Shown here: piece after piece, positions 35,721-45,114 of the stretch | Layout: every line of letters begins with the position of its first letter | Position numbering within the stretch: position 1 is the stretch's first letter | NCBI GenBank assembly: GCA_963819855.1 | Contig: CAWFYC010000014.1 | Coordinates: 234,884-298,883, forward strand | Length of the DNA: 64,000 nucleotides | Direction of reading: 5' to 3' | Origin: JAMXLO01 sp963819855 | Lineage (GTDB): Bacteria > Pseudomonadota > Alphaproteobacteria > Acetobacterales > Acetobacteraceae | Made by a program: the position numbers and the translations under genes | The notes under the pieces: model-generated | Seen by the model: only the letters and a program-made list of their open reading frames with translations | Databases searched by the model: none | Told to the model about the DNA's origin: nothing

Positions 35721-36349
35721 GCACGCACGTAGCTACGGCACACCAGGCGCAGCCGGTTGCCGATCTGATCACGAACACGCTGCGGCATCGGCGTCGACCC
35801 GCTTGCCTGCTTCCATTCCGGCGTGTCGACCACCCCTGGGGCGGTGAGATGATAAAGCGCGATGTATTTGGGGCCGTCGCCGTTCGTGCGGAACCGGCGC
35901 GCACGCAGCACCCCGGGCACGCCGGCGAGGGCAGGGACGTGCTCGGCGTCATACCATGTATTGAACGCGGCCTCGACCTCCGGGCCAGGAGTTATACCGA
36001 CCAACAGGAGCCCGCCTGCAGCGCCCGGCGCAATCGCGTCGCCTGGGAGAATCTGCTCGCCTTCATAGCGCAGCAACCGCTCGACCTTTGCAGTCAAACG
36101 CTTCGACCACGGCGACAGGTTCTCGCCCCCGATCGCGCGATAACCTGGGCTGCGCAGCACCTCAAGACTGTCGAGGTCGTAGGTCGCGACCGATTGTCGC
36201 GGGTTCTCCGTGCCAATCCACCGCTGAGCAGTCAGAAAACCCGGCACTTGCTGGCGTTCGGGGAGATGCTCCGTGTCGTACCAATCGTTGAATTCGCCGG
36301 CGTCCACCGGCGAGAAATCCATCGCCGCGATCAGCACACCTTTCGCCAT
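35717..36349 (-). CDS. Internally duplicated dimeric alpha-beta-barrel (EthD/DUF4286-like) protein
   Basis: 210 aa from ATG 36349, with GGAGGAATGCC upstream. Two homologous halves: LIAAMDFSPVDAGEFNDWYDTEHLPERQQVPGF near residue 5 and LLLVGITPGPEVEAAFNTWYDAEHVPALAGVPG near residue 105, each with the WYDxEHxP motif. A single chain would thus form the barrel normally made by a dimer. No catalytic role can be assigned. It lies in a minus-strand operon with a flavin reductase and methyltransferase. Confidence 0.75.
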   Translation of the reverse strand: MAKGVLIAAMDFSPVDAGEFNDWYDTEHLPERQQVPGFLTAQRWIGTENPRQSVATYDLDSLEVLRSPGYRAIGGENLSPWSKRLTAKVERLLRYEGEQILPGDAIAPGAAGGLLLVGITPGPEVEAAFNTWYDAEHVPALAGVPGVLRARRFRTNGDGPKYIALYHLTAPGVVDTPEWKQASGSTPMPQRVRDQIGNRLRLVCRSYVRA

Positions 36350-36456
36350 GGCATTCCTCCGTCTTTTTCGGACGCAAGTGGAGCCGCGTCGTGCATCCAC
36401 TGGCTGAATTCGGTCGCGGGAACCTTAAGCCAGTCGAGCCGGAACCCAAAGAGGGC

Positions 36457-36978
36457 TCAACCCGCGCCCAGACCCGCGTGGCTTTTGCCGCGAAAGAAGA
36501 TCAGCGGGTCGCCATCTGCCCGCGCGGCAACAGCGACAACCGTGCCGATGATGATCGATACCTCACCCCGTTGCAGAATCTCGTCGACGGTGCAGTCGAA
36601 CACGCCCAGCGCGTCGCAAAAAACCGGTGCGCCAGTCGACAGGACACGCCATTCGCCGGGTGTGAAGCGGGCTGCACCCGACAGACCGGTTCTGCCGCCG
36701 AAGGCATCGGCAACCCCGGCAGCGCTCGCCGGCAGGAAATTAACTGCGAAGTGACGGCGTGACATGATGCCGGCCAAGGCGCTGGTCTTGCGATCGACCG
36801 AGACCAGCATGGTTGCCGGGCTCGCCGTTACGTGAGCCGCGGACAAGCCGAGAAATCCGGTCGGCCCATCGTCACTGTCGGAGGTAACAACTGTCATACC
36901 TGTCGCCCGTTGACCGAGGGCCGTCCAAAAGGCCCTGGCATCGATGTCTTTGCCGGTTGTCACTGTCAGGGCTGCCAT
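36457..36978 (-). CDS. Flavin reductase family protein
   Basis: 173 aa from ATG 36978. Split-barrel flavin reductase: FWTALGQRATGMTVVTSDSDDGPTGF, SPATMLVSVDRKTSALAGI, RRHFAVNFLPASAAGVADAFGG and a C-terminal GDPLIFFRGKSHAGL. Such proteins supply FMNH2 or FADH2 to a two-component monooxygenase. The natural partner is the NtaA/DszA-type monooxygenase at 38496, only 1.5 kb away on the divergent operon. Confidence 0.88.
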   Translation of the reverse strand: MAALTVTTGKDIDARAFWTALGQRATGMTVVTSDSDDGPTGFLGLSAAHVTASPATMLVSVDRKTSALAGIMSRRHFAVNFLPASAAGVADAFGGRTGLSGAARFTPGEWRVLSTGAPVFCDALGVFDCTVDEILQRGEVSIIIGTVVAVAARADGDPLIFFRGKSHAGLGAG

Positions 36979-37121
36979 GTCACTGCCTCCATCGCCAGTC
37001 GCGCCTCGCTTCCTGAATAGAAGCCCGACGCATCGGTTTGCAACGGACTTCCGATGGCGGATGATAGCGCCATTCCGACGCAAAGGGCTTGTGCGGAAGA
37101 GCAGCGGAAGGTCGCGGGACC

Positions 37122-38486
37122 ATGACCAAGGATCCAGCCTGGGCGTTGGCGGAGCATGTCTGTGGCAGCCGCTTCGCGGACCTCCCAGCCCCAACACGGG
37201 TCGCCACATCCAATGATGTCCTCGACACGTTCGGCTGCCTGCTTGGCGGCAGCGGAGCGCCGGGCATTGCGGAACTCGCACGCATCATCGGCGGCTGGGG
37301 CGGCGCGCCGCAGAGCCAGGTGATGCTGCGGCAGATCCGGCTACCGGCACCGCAGGCGGCCACGATGAACGCCAGCATGGCGCATGCGCTCGATTTCGAC
37401 GATACGCTCGATCATGGCGGTTCGATCCATCCCGGAGCATCCGTACTCGCCGCGAGCCTTGCCGTGTCTGACATGCTTGGCGGCGTGTCGGGCCAGAAGC
37501 TGCTGTTGGCGATCGCGCTCGGGCTCGATGTGTCCTGCCGCGTGGCCCTTGCCTCGACGCTCGACCGCGGTTGGCATCGCACCGCGGCGATGGGCGTGTT
37601 CGGCGCCGCGGCGGCTTCCGGCAAGCTGCTCGACCTGAATGTCGAGCAGTTGGTGAATGCATTGGGGATCGCATTCAGCCAGGCCGCCGGGAACCGTCAG
37701 TGCATCGTGGATGGCGCGCTGACCAAGCGCCTGCAAGCGGGCCAGGCCGCCAGCAGCGGCGTGTTGGCTGCGATGCTGGCCGGCGAAGGCTTTACCGGTG
37801 CGCACGAGGTCTTTCTTGGCCGGTTCGGATTCTTCGAGCTCTACCAGCCGAACGGTCATGATCCGCCGAAACTTCTCGAAGGCTTGGGCAGGGAATTCCG
37901 CGGTGACGAGTTGAGCTTCAAACCGTATGCATGCGGCCGCCCGCAACATGCCATCCTCGATGCCGCCATTGCCGCCCGAAGCCAGCTTGGGCTGGGAACC
38001 GCGGTCGATCTTGCCGAGATTGCGAACATTCGGGTGGCTGTTCCCGCCGCGACCGTTGCGGAGCAGTTCAACGGCGGTGAGCACAAACGCCGACCCACAC
38101 ATATCGTGGAGGCGCAATTCGCGCTGCCGTTTCTGATTGCCGCAGCCGTGGTGCACGGCCGCGTCGGCATCACGGAAGTTGCCGATATCCAACACGGCAA
38201 AGTCCTGCACATCGCCGAGCGCATGGAGGGCGTCGACACTGGGCAAGACATGGGCAGAATCACCGTCGACCTGTGCAACGGTCGCACCGCTTCTGTCAAC
38301 ACGGGACCGCCGCTCGGCTCACCCGAAAACCCCCTCAGCATCGAGCAGCTCAAGGCGAAGTTTGCGGACTGTGCGCGCAATGCGGTGCGGCCGCTGTCGG
38401 ACGATGCAGTGCGTGCGGCGACGCACACAATCCTTCACCTGGAAGACGTGCAGGATGTCAGCGGACTGCTACGACACTTCGTTTGA
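37122..38486 (+). CDS. MmgE/PrpD family protein
   Basis: 454 aa from ATG 37122. MmgE/PrpD motifs: HALDFDDTLDHGGSIHPGASV near residue 86, ISCRVALA-type helix (LDVSCRVALASTL), AFSQAAGNRQCIVDGALTKRLQAGQAA, and FKPYACGRPQHAILDAA. The family includes 2-methylcitrate dehydratase and immune-responsive aconitate decarboxylase, so a hydratase/dehydratase or decarboxylase on a ring-cleavage product is a fair guess. First gene of a four-gene plus-strand operon and divergent from the flavin reductase. Confidence 0.87.
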   Translation: MTKDPAWALAEHVCGSRFADLPAPTRVATSNDVLDTFGCLLGGSGAPGIAELARIIGGWGGAPQSQVMLRQIRLPAPQAATMNASMAHALDFDDTLDHGGSIHPGASVLAASLAVSDMLGGVSGQKLLLAIALGLDVSCRVALASTLDRGWHRTAAMGVFGAAAASGKLLDLNVEQLVNALGIAFSQAAGNRQCIVDGALTKRLQAGQAASSGVLAAMLAGEGFTGAHEVFLGRFGFFELYQPNGHDPPKLLEGLGREFRGDELSFKPYACGRPQHAILDAAIAARSQLGLGTAVDLAEIANIRVAVPAATVAEQFNGGEHKRRPTHIVEAQFALPFLIAAAVVHGRVGITEVADIQHGKVLHIAERMEGVDTGQDMGRITVDLCNGRTASVNTGPPLGSPENPLSIEQLKAKFADCARNAVRPLSDDAVRAATHTILHLEDVQDVSGLLRHFV

Positions 38487-38495
38487 GGAGGCCGA

Positions 38496-39845
38496 ATGAT
38501 GACAGCACGCAAGATGCGGCTTGGCCTGTCGATCCGCGGCCATGGCTACCATCCAGCCGCCTGGCGTCATCCGGATGTGCCGGCCGACGGCACGCTGCAT
38601 ATCGAGCACTACATGCGCAGCGCACAGATTGCCGAAAGCGGCAAGCTCGACCTGATCTTCTTCGCCGATGGCGCCGGCATCCGTCAGGGCGACAATCCTC
38701 CCGGCGCACTGTGTCGCACGGGCAGGGATATGATCGAGATGGAGCCGATGACGCTGCTGCCGGCGCTCGCGATGGTCACGAAGCATATTGGTCTGGTGAC
38801 CACGGCGTCCACCACCTACAACGAACCGTACAACCTGGCGCGCAAGTTTGCCACGCTCGATCTGATCAGCAACGGCCGCGCCGGCTGGAATGTCGTGGCG
38901 TCATGGTCGGAGCACGAGGCGCAGAACTTTGGCCTGGAGACGACGCTGGACTACGATACGCGGTATGCGCGCTCAGCCGAGTTCGTCGAGGTGGTCAAGG
39001 GTCTGTGGGACAGCTGGGAGGACGGCGCGCTGCTGTTCGACAAAGCGACGGGACGCTATTTCGACGCAGCGAAGATGCATGTACTTGACCATCAGGGCCG
39101 GTTCTTCAAAGTGCGCGGTCCGCTGAATGTTGCCGGTATGCCGCAGGATCATCCGGTGATCGTGCAGGCCGGCGCCTCCGAACAAGGGCGCGAACTTGGC
39201 GCCGCGACCGCCGACGTCATCTACGCAATTCACGATTCGCTGCAGCACGCGCAGGATTACTATGCTGACGTGAAAGGACGGATGGCCAAGTACGGACGCA
39301 GGCCCGACGACCTGAAGATCATGCCGGCGATCTGTCCGATCGTGGGTCGCACCCGTGCACAGGCGCAGGCGAAGTTCGATCAGTTGCAGGCGCTGATCGA
39401 TCCGATCGTTGGCCTGGGCCAGCTCTACAGCGTGTTCGGCGACCTGTCGGGCTATCCGCTGGACGCTCCGGTGCCGGAGGACGCACTGGGCAAGCAGGAG
39501 CTGCGCAGCCTGAGCGTTCAGTGGGTGGAGCGCGTGCGGCAGGAGCAGCCGACGATCCGCGAATTGTACTTGCGCACCGGCATCACCGGGTCCGCAAAGA
39601 TCGGTACCCCCGCCGACATTGCCGACGTCATGCAGGAGTGGTTCGAAGGCGCGGCATGCGATGGCTTCAACGTCACGCCTGCGATCCTGCCAGGCGGCGG
39701 CGAAGACTTTGTCCAGATGGTTGTGCCCGAACTACAGCGGCGCGGCCTGTTCCGCACCGAGTATGAGGGCAGGACGCTGCGCGAAAATCTTGGCCTGAGG
39801 CCGGTGATCAACCGTTACAGCCGGCGCCGTCAGGCCGCCGAATGA
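38496..39845 (+). CDS. NtaA/SnaA/DszA-type flavin-dependent monooxygenase
   Basis: 449 aa from ATG 38496, with GAGGAGGCCGA just upstream. Luciferase-like barrel of the two-component group: LSIRGHGYHPAAWRHPDVP, FFADGAGIRQ, GLVTTASTTYNEPYNLARKFATLDLISNGRAGWNVVAS, and HPVIVQAGASEQGRELGA. Members oxidise nitrilotriacetate, dibenzothiophene sulfone or similar substrates with FMNH2 from a separate reductase, here probably the protein at 36457. Nine bases separate it from the PrpD-like gene. Confidence 0.9.
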   Translation: MMTARKMRLGLSIRGHGYHPAAWRHPDVPADGTLHIEHYMRSAQIAESGKLDLIFFADGAGIRQGDNPPGALCRTGRDMIEMEPMTLLPALAMVTKHIGLVTTASTTYNEPYNLARKFATLDLISNGRAGWNVVASWSEHEAQNFGLETTLDYDTRYARSAEFVEVVKGLWDSWEDGALLFDKATGRYFDAAKMHVLDHQGRFFKVRGPLNVAGMPQDHPVIVQAGASEQGRELGAATADVIYAIHDSLQHAQDYYADVKGRMAKYGRRPDDLKIMPAICPIVGRTRAQAQAKFDQLQALIDPIVGLGQLYSVFGDLSGYPLDAPVPEDALGKQELRSLSVQWVERVRQEQPTIRELYLRTGITGSAKIGTPADIADVMQEWFEGAACDGFNVTPAILPGGGEDFVQMVVPELQRRGLFRTEYEGRTLRENLGLRPVINRYSRRRQAAE

Positions 39846-39870
39846 CACGTGTACTACTGACAGCGAGGAC

Positions 39871-40911
39871 ATGATGGCTGAAATCCTGGCACTGGGAATA
39901 TCACACTATCCGCCGCTGAGCGGTCACGATAATCGCATGGCGGCAATCCTGCAGCGCATGCTGCAGAACCCGGACCTGCCGCCGCATCTGCGGACGCCGG
40001 AGGGATGGCCGGAGGGCATGCGGGCGGAATGGGGCAACGACCAGGGCACCACGTCCGCCGCAGGGCATCGAGCCGCGCTGGTCGGCTGGATGGCAAAGAC
40101 CAGGGCCGCCTTGGATGCGTTCAGGCCGGATTTCATACTGCTCTGGGGCGACGACCAGTACGAGAACTTCCGCGAAGACATCATCCCGCCCTACTGCATC
40201 GCTGCCTACGACAAGTTCACCTTCTCGCCGCGTCCCGACAATGTTTGGGGCGAGACGGATAAGGTGTTCGAACTGCCAGGACATCGTGACGCCGCAAAGT
40301 TGCTCGCTACCCGTCTGATCGAGCAGGGTTTTGATACGGCTTACGCGTACCAGCCGTTGCACCATCCGCTCGGGCACGCCTTCACCAACGCGATATTCTA
40401 CCTAGATTACGACCGTAAGGGATTCCATTATCCCATCGTGCCGTTCGCGATAAACTGTTACGGCCGTAAGGTGATCTCCCAGCGTGGTGGTGTGCCGGTG
40501 TTCGACAAGCCGCGGTCGGACATCGAATTTGACCCGCCGGCGCCCGCACCCTGGCGCCTGTTCGACCTCGGCGCTGCGACAGCGCGCATTTTGGCCGAAT
40601 CACCGTATCGCGTTGCGCTGTTGGCTTCATCCGGTTGGTCGCACGCGTTCCTGACGGCTAAGAATCACTATCTCTATCCGGACAGGACGGCAGATCGGCA
40701 GATGTATGAGCGCTTGCGGGACGCCGATTACGACACGTGGCGGAAATATCCGGCACAGGCCGTTGAGGACAGCGGGCAGCAAGAAATACTGAACTGGATG
40801 TGCCTGGTCGGTGCTCTCAGTGCGCTTGGACGGAAGCCGCAGGAGAGCGGCTTCGTGGACACGTGGATCTTCAATTCATCGAAGGCCTTCCTGATCGCGC
40901 CGCCTGGCTGA
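39871..40911 (+). CDS. LigB-type class III extradiol ring-cleavage dioxygenase
   Basis: 346 aa from ATG 39871 (ATG 39874 also possible). Class III features: LALGISHYPPLSGHD at the N-terminus with the candidate iron histidine, DFILLWGDDQYENF, YQPLHHPLGHAFTNAIFYL, IVPFAINCYG and LASSGWSHAFLTAKNHYLYPD. These proteins open catechol-type rings using Fe(II) and O2. It is followed after 27 bases by an aromatic hydroxylase, supporting a hydroxylation then ring-cleavage route. Confidence 0.85.
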   Translation: MMAEILALGISHYPPLSGHDNRMAAILQRMLQNPDLPPHLRTPEGWPEGMRAEWGNDQGTTSAAGHRAALVGWMAKTRAALDAFRPDFILLWGDDQYENFREDIIPPYCIAAYDKFTFSPRPDNVWGETDKVFELPGHRDAAKLLATRLIEQGFDTAYAYQPLHHPLGHAFTNAIFYLDYDRKGFHYPIVPFAINCYGRKVISQRGGVPVFDKPRSDIEFDPPAPAPWRLFDLGAATARILAESPYRVALLASSGWSHAFLTAKNHYLYPDRTADRQMYERLRDADYDTWRKYPAQAVEDSGQQEILNWMCLVGALSALGRKPQESGFVDTWIFNSSKAFLIAPPG

Positions 40912-40938
40912 AGGAAGTCATCCGGTCAGGACAAGACG

Positions 40939-42576
40939 ATGGATATCGAGACCGCAGCCTATGATGTACTCGTCGCCGGTGCGGGTCCGGTCGGTCTGAC
41001 ACTTGCCATCGATCTCGGCCGGCGCGGCGTCCGATGCCTGATCATCGAGCGCAGTCCGACGACGTTGCCATATCCGAAGATGGACCGCTCCAACGCGCGG
41101 ACTATGGAGTTCTACCGCCGGCTCGGGATCGCCGACCGGGTGCGCGCGTTGGGCTATCCGCCCGACAATCCGATGGACGTGTTCCTGACCACCAGGCTCA
41201 GCGATCCGCCGATCGCGGTGTTGAAATATCCGTCGGTGGCGGAGCGCCGCAAGCAGATCGCCGAATCGCCGAACGGCGCGTGGCTTCTGGAACCGTACCA
41301 GCTGGTTTCGCAGAACCAGCTCGAGCCGTTGCTGAGGGAGGTGGCCGAGGGGACGCCGAACGTCACGGTCAGATACGGCTGTGAGCTGGTCGAATTCGGG
41401 CAGGATATGCGCGGCGTATCTGTCACGATCCGTTCGGTTGATGGCACGACGGAGACGCTACGCTGTGGCTACCTGGCCGGTTGCGACGGCGGAACCAGCA
41501 CGGTGCGCAAGCAACTCGGCATCAAGTTGGAGGGACGCGGCAATATTCGCCGACTGGTGCAGGTGATCTTCCGCTCGGAGGATCTCTACGAGCGGATCGT
41601 CACCGGCAAGGGACGCCACTATCAATTCGCGGACGTGGCCGGATCGAGCATGGTGGCGCAGGGGACGCGAAAGGAGTTCACTCTGCATTCCTCGCTGCCG
41701 CCCGATACGGACTTCCGGCCGGTCATCCAGGACCTGATCGGCTTTCCCTGCGAGTTCGAAATCCGCCATGTAATTCCGTGGCGGCATCATCTTCTGGTGG
41801 CCGAACGCTACCGAGACGGCCGCGTCTTCCTGGCCGGCGATGCGGTGCATCTGGTCATCCCATCCGGCGGCCTCGGCATGAACACGGGCGTCGGCGACGC
41901 CTTCGACCTGTCGTGGAAGCTGGCCGGCACGATCAAAGGCTGGGGCGGCCCCGGCCTGCTCGATGGCTACGAACAGGAACGCCGTCCGATCGGCATCCGC
42001 AACGTCGCCGCCGCGGGATGGGCCTCGGAAGCGGTGCCGATCTGGCGCGCGCTGGTAACGCCGGTGGTGTACGCGGACACGCCGGAAGGCGAGGCGAAGC
42101 GGCGGGAGCTGGCGGCATCGTTCGACGTCAATCACCGCCGCATGCATGGCATGGTCGGTGTCGAGGCCGGCTACTCCTATGCTGGCTCGCCGCTGATCGC
42201 TGATGAGCCAGGCAACGTCGGGGAGTGGGAAACCAGCAGATACCTGCCGCACGCACGACCAGGCGTCCGCATCCCGCACATGTGGTTGAAAGACGGGCGC
42301 GCGCTGCAGGATGTGCTTGGCAACGACTATACGCTGCTCGACCTACGCGGCGACTGCGATGCCCGTCCGCTGGCGGCGGCATTCCGGATCGTCGGCGCAC
42401 CGCTCGAGGTTCTCCATCTGGACGAGGAAAGGGTGCGCTCGGTGTACGGCGCTTCTGTGTTCCTGTTGCGCCCGGACCTCCATATCGTTTGGCGTGGCGA
42501 CCGATCGCCGCCTGATCCCGCAGGCCTGGCGGCATTGGCAACGGGGCAAACGCAACCGGGCGGCCCGCAGCGATGA
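40939..42576 (+). CDS. FAD-dependent aromatic hydroxylase (MhpA/PheA-like)
   Basis: 545 aa from ATG 40939. GxGxxG motif VAGAGPVGLTLAIDLGRRG near residue 13, the DG motif GYLAGCDGGTSTVRKQLGI near 175, and the GD motif GRVFLAGDAVHLVIPSGGLGMNTGVGDAFDLSWKL near 295. A thioredoxin-like C-terminal domain follows (RIPHMWLKDGRALQDVLG to VFLLRPDLHIVWRGD). This is the layout of NAD(P)H phenol or 3-(3-hydroxyphenyl)propionate hydroxylases that create catechols for extradiol cleavage, as the upstream LigB protein would need. Confidence 0.9.
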   Translation: MDIETAAYDVLVAGAGPVGLTLAIDLGRRGVRCLIIERSPTTLPYPKMDRSNARTMEFYRRLGIADRVRALGYPPDNPMDVFLTTRLSDPPIAVLKYPSVAERRKQIAESPNGAWLLEPYQLVSQNQLEPLLREVAEGTPNVTVRYGCELVEFGQDMRGVSVTIRSVDGTTETLRCGYLAGCDGGTSTVRKQLGIKLEGRGNIRRLVQVIFRSEDLYERIVTGKGRHYQFADVAGSSMVAQGTRKEFTLHSSLPPDTDFRPVIQDLIGFPCEFEIRHVIPWRHHLLVAERYRDGRVFLAGDAVHLVIPSGGLGMNTGVGDAFDLSWKLAGTIKGWGGPGLLDGYEQERRPIGIRNVAAAGWASEAVPIWRALVTPVVYADTPEGEAKRRELAASFDVNHRRMHGMVGVEAGYSYAGSPLIADEPGNVGEWETSRYLPHARPGVRIPHMWLKDGRALQDVLGNDYTLLDLRGDCDARPLAAAFRIVGAPLEVLHLDEERVRSVYGASVFLLRPDLHIVWRGDRSPPDPAGLAALATGQTQPGGPQR

Positions 42577-42592
42577 GTGCAGGAGCCCGGTG

Positions 42593-44239
42593 CTACCCGG
42601 CGCCTGCTGCGTGCCCGCTCCGCGCCGTTTCGCCGCCGGGCGATGCGCACTTCCAGTTTGCCGCATCCCCCAGCGCGCCACTGCCCGAATAACGCGCCTG
42701 CTGCGGATAAGAGCAAAGCGGCAGGCTATGCGGTGCTGCCGCATCCGGTTTGGTGCTCGCCACAATCGCCTGCGGCGGTCGGCCGTGCTCGACCCAAGCC
42801 TCGATCGCGCTCAGCGTGTCGAACTGATCTGGTCCGATGCCGCCTGCGCAGTGTTGCATGCCCGGTACCAGGAACAGCCGGACACTCGCCTCAGCCTTCT
42901 GCATGCCGTGCAGAGTCGTGGCCAACTCATGATAGAACATCACCGAGCGCTCTGCCGGGATCGCTGGGTCACTGGCACCGTGATAAATGATCAGCTTGCG
43001 TCCCTGCTGGATGAACGGCAGCAGCTTCGCCGGATCCTTGGTCTCGCCCGGACCCATCGCGCGATTGACCATCGCCACCAACTTGTCGCCCGCGGTGTTT
43101 GTGTGCGGATCGACATCGAGCGTCGCCATCGTCGCGTCGGGGCCGAGGCCCAACCAGTAGGTGAGCGCCTGGCGCGCGAACATCCATCCCCGTGGTGGCA
43201 CATCGGGGTCGCTACCCCAGGGCAATTCGCGGTGCGCAAGTTCGGGCGCCGTGTCACCGGTGGTCCAATATCCGATGCCGCGCGATCCGGACAGATTGGT
43301 GATTGCCCAGCCGGGGTACAGGACATGTCCGTGTCGATCGCGCAGCGGCGTCGTGTAGGCGTGCAATACGCGGGCCTGGGCCTGGGTCAGACAATCGGCG
43401 GTATCGGCGCCGCGGCAGACGAGGTTCTCCGGTCGAACCCGGCAGCGCGCCGGATCCTGCACCAGACCATCGGTCGCGCCATCGATTGCATCGCAGCGTG
43501 CGGTCACCACCTTATCGATCGCAGCCAGGGTCTGCTGCGGCAGATACGCCTCGGGCGATGACAGGGCCGTCTTCTGCACGGCGAACCGCAGCATCGCCGA
43601 GTTGTAGTCCATACCCGGATCGCCGGCGATGATGCCGTCGTAGTCCTCGGGGTAGCGGTCGGCTTCCATCATCGCCATGCGACCGCCGTTGGAACAACCG
43701 TCGAAATAGGCGTGCTGCACCGGAGCGCCGTAGTACGCCTGAGCGAATTGCCTGCCGGCCGCGGTGACGCCGTGTTCCGCTCGATAGAAGAAATCGACGA
43801 TCTTGGTCTGGTCGCGCTTGCCGTCCGGACCGATCACCCAGTTGGCGTCGGTTCCGTTGCCGGTGTGACCGGTGTCGGTGACAATGACGACATACCCCTT
43901 GCCAAGTGCAGAGGCGCGGTCGGTGGCGTTCACTGCCGGTATCAGCCGCCCCCCGTTGCCGCCGACTCCCATCGAAAAGAAGCGCTGCTGCCAGGAATCC
44001 GGCAATTGCATCGCGAACTGCGCCACGCCGTCAGGTGCGCCCTCACCGTGTGTGGCAACTGTGCCCTGCACGTCGCAATACGCCGGTGTGGTTCCCTTGG
44101 CGGTCACAAGCGCGGACTGCGTCACGGTGACGTCGGGAACCTGCAGCGCATTCAGGTCGCCTATGGTGCAGGCGGGCGAGGCAGGCGCAGTGCTCGTGGC
44201 GGCGATCAGTAGAAGGGCTGTGAGTGCCGCAGTTTTCAT
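42593..44239 (-). CDS. Secreted tannase/feruloyl esterase family protein
   Basis: 548 aa from ATG 44239 (GAGGAAACC upstream). Signal peptide MKTAALTALLLIAATSTAPAS. The catalytic set has the CS-D-HC pattern of this family: serine in DGCSNGGRMAMMEADRYPEDYDG, aspartate in YHGASDPAIP and histidine in PGMQHCAGGIGPDQFDTL, with cysteines next to Ser and His expected to form a disulfide. The enzyme would release phenolic acids from esters outside the cytoplasm. It converges with the aromatic hydroxylase gene and extends the same catabolic theme. Confidence 0.9.
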   Translation of the reverse strand: MKTAALTALLLIAATSTAPASPACTIGDLNALQVPDVTVTQSALVTAKGTTPAYCDVQGTVATHGEGAPDGVAQFAMQLPDSWQQRFFSMGVGGNGGRLIPAVNATDRASALGKGYVVIVTDTGHTGNGTDANWVIGPDGKRDQTKIVDFFYRAEHGVTAAGRQFAQAYYGAPVQHAYFDGCSNGGRMAMMEADRYPEDYDGIIAGDPGMDYNSAMLRFAVQKTALSSPEAYLPQQTLAAIDKVVTARCDAIDGATDGLVQDPARCRVRPENLVCRGADTADCLTQAQARVLHAYTTPLRDRHGHVLYPGWAITNLSGSRGIGYWTTGDTAPELAHRELPWGSDPDVPPRGWMFARQALTYWLGLGPDATMATLDVDPHTNTAGDKLVAMVNRAMGPGETKDPAKLLPFIQQGRKLIIYHGASDPAIPAERSVMFYHELATTLHGMQKAEASVRLFLVPGMQHCAGGIGPDQFDTLSAIEAWVEHGRPPQAIVASTKPDAAAPHSLPLCSYPQQARYSGSGALGDAANWKCASPGGETARSGHAAGAG

Positions 44240-44611
44240 GGCCTGGTTTCCTCGTTGGATCGCCGCGCTGGCGAACCACGCAATGGCTTGGTTCGGCAAA
44301 AACCGTCTCACCAAGTTTGCATCGTTGTCACGAACCACGCAAATGATGGACCGTCGCCGCGGCAGCGTCGCGGATAGTGCGATCCAATCAATTTTTGGCC
44401 TATCAGACTGGATGCCTACGCCACCTCGCTGGCATCGCAGATCAAGGCTCGCTGGTGGGCATTCCGACCCCGGTCTCCGCCCTCGCCAAGGTTCATCATC
44501 GACACTGACCTGCGTAACGGGTCGTGGCCCCTCGCGCCGGAGAGTCATCGCGTCGGTGAACCGCACCGAGGCTGGTGCGTTCCACTTGCATCACCGCACA
44601 GGGAGTATCCC
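44240..44611. other. Divergent gene-free interval
   Basis: 372 bases between the tannase-like gene and the NTF2-like gene. Only shadow frames are present. AGGGAGT at 44599-44605 is the ribosome site of the right-hand gene; no operator-like palindrome stood out. Confidence 0.4.
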
Positions 44612-44959
44612 ATGTCGCTCGAGAACGATCTTCTGGCGATCGAGAACAACTTTTGGACAGGTGGCCCGGAGGCATATCAGCACCACGCAGACAAGGAGTG
44701 CCTGATCGCCTTCGCGGAGATGGCGGGCGTGATGTCCAATGGTGACGTGGCGAAATCCGCTGAAAAGGGCCGTTGGCGGGATGTATCCTTGGAGCCCAAG
44801 GGGTTCGTCACTCTGTCCGACACATCAACGGTAATCACCTACGAATGCAGCGCAAAGCGTAAGGATGGCAAGCCGTACCATGCGCTGGTCAGCAGCGGCT
44901 ACGTAAAGCGTTCAGACGGCTGGAGACGCGCCTTCCATCAGCAGACTCCGCTGCAGTAA
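44612..44959 (+). CDS. NTF2-like (DUF4440) small protein
   Basis: 115 aa from ATG 44612. MSLENDLLAIENNFWTGGPEAYQHHADKECL opens the cone-shaped NTF2 fold and VITYECSAKRKDGKPYHALVSSGYVKRSDGWRRAFHQQTPL closes it, as in DUF4440 proteins. No catalytic residues are assignable. It stands alone, with 155 bases to the convergent VOC gene. Confidence 0.75.
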   Translation: MSLENDLLAIENNFWTGGPEAYQHHADKECLIAFAEMAGVMSNGDVAKSAEKGRWRDVSLEPKGFVTLSDTSTVITYECSAKRKDGKPYHALVSSGYVKRSDGWRRAFHQQTPLQ

Positions 44960-45114
44960 GCCTACCGGCGATGTCGCCGACTGCAGGCCGCACGGCAATA
45001 CCGGAAACAGGCCCTGCACGGTGCCGAGCAAGGTCAGCGAGACGTTGACATCGACAGCGTAAGACTCCACGGCCCGTACCACCATGTGGCCCTGCTGCCG
45101 TTTTATATCGGTTC

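Noticed and set aside
44960..45114. Possible small gene or fragment between the NTF2-like and VOC genes
   Set aside because: A minus-strand frame reads hydrophobic residues but has no start context and no recognisable family.
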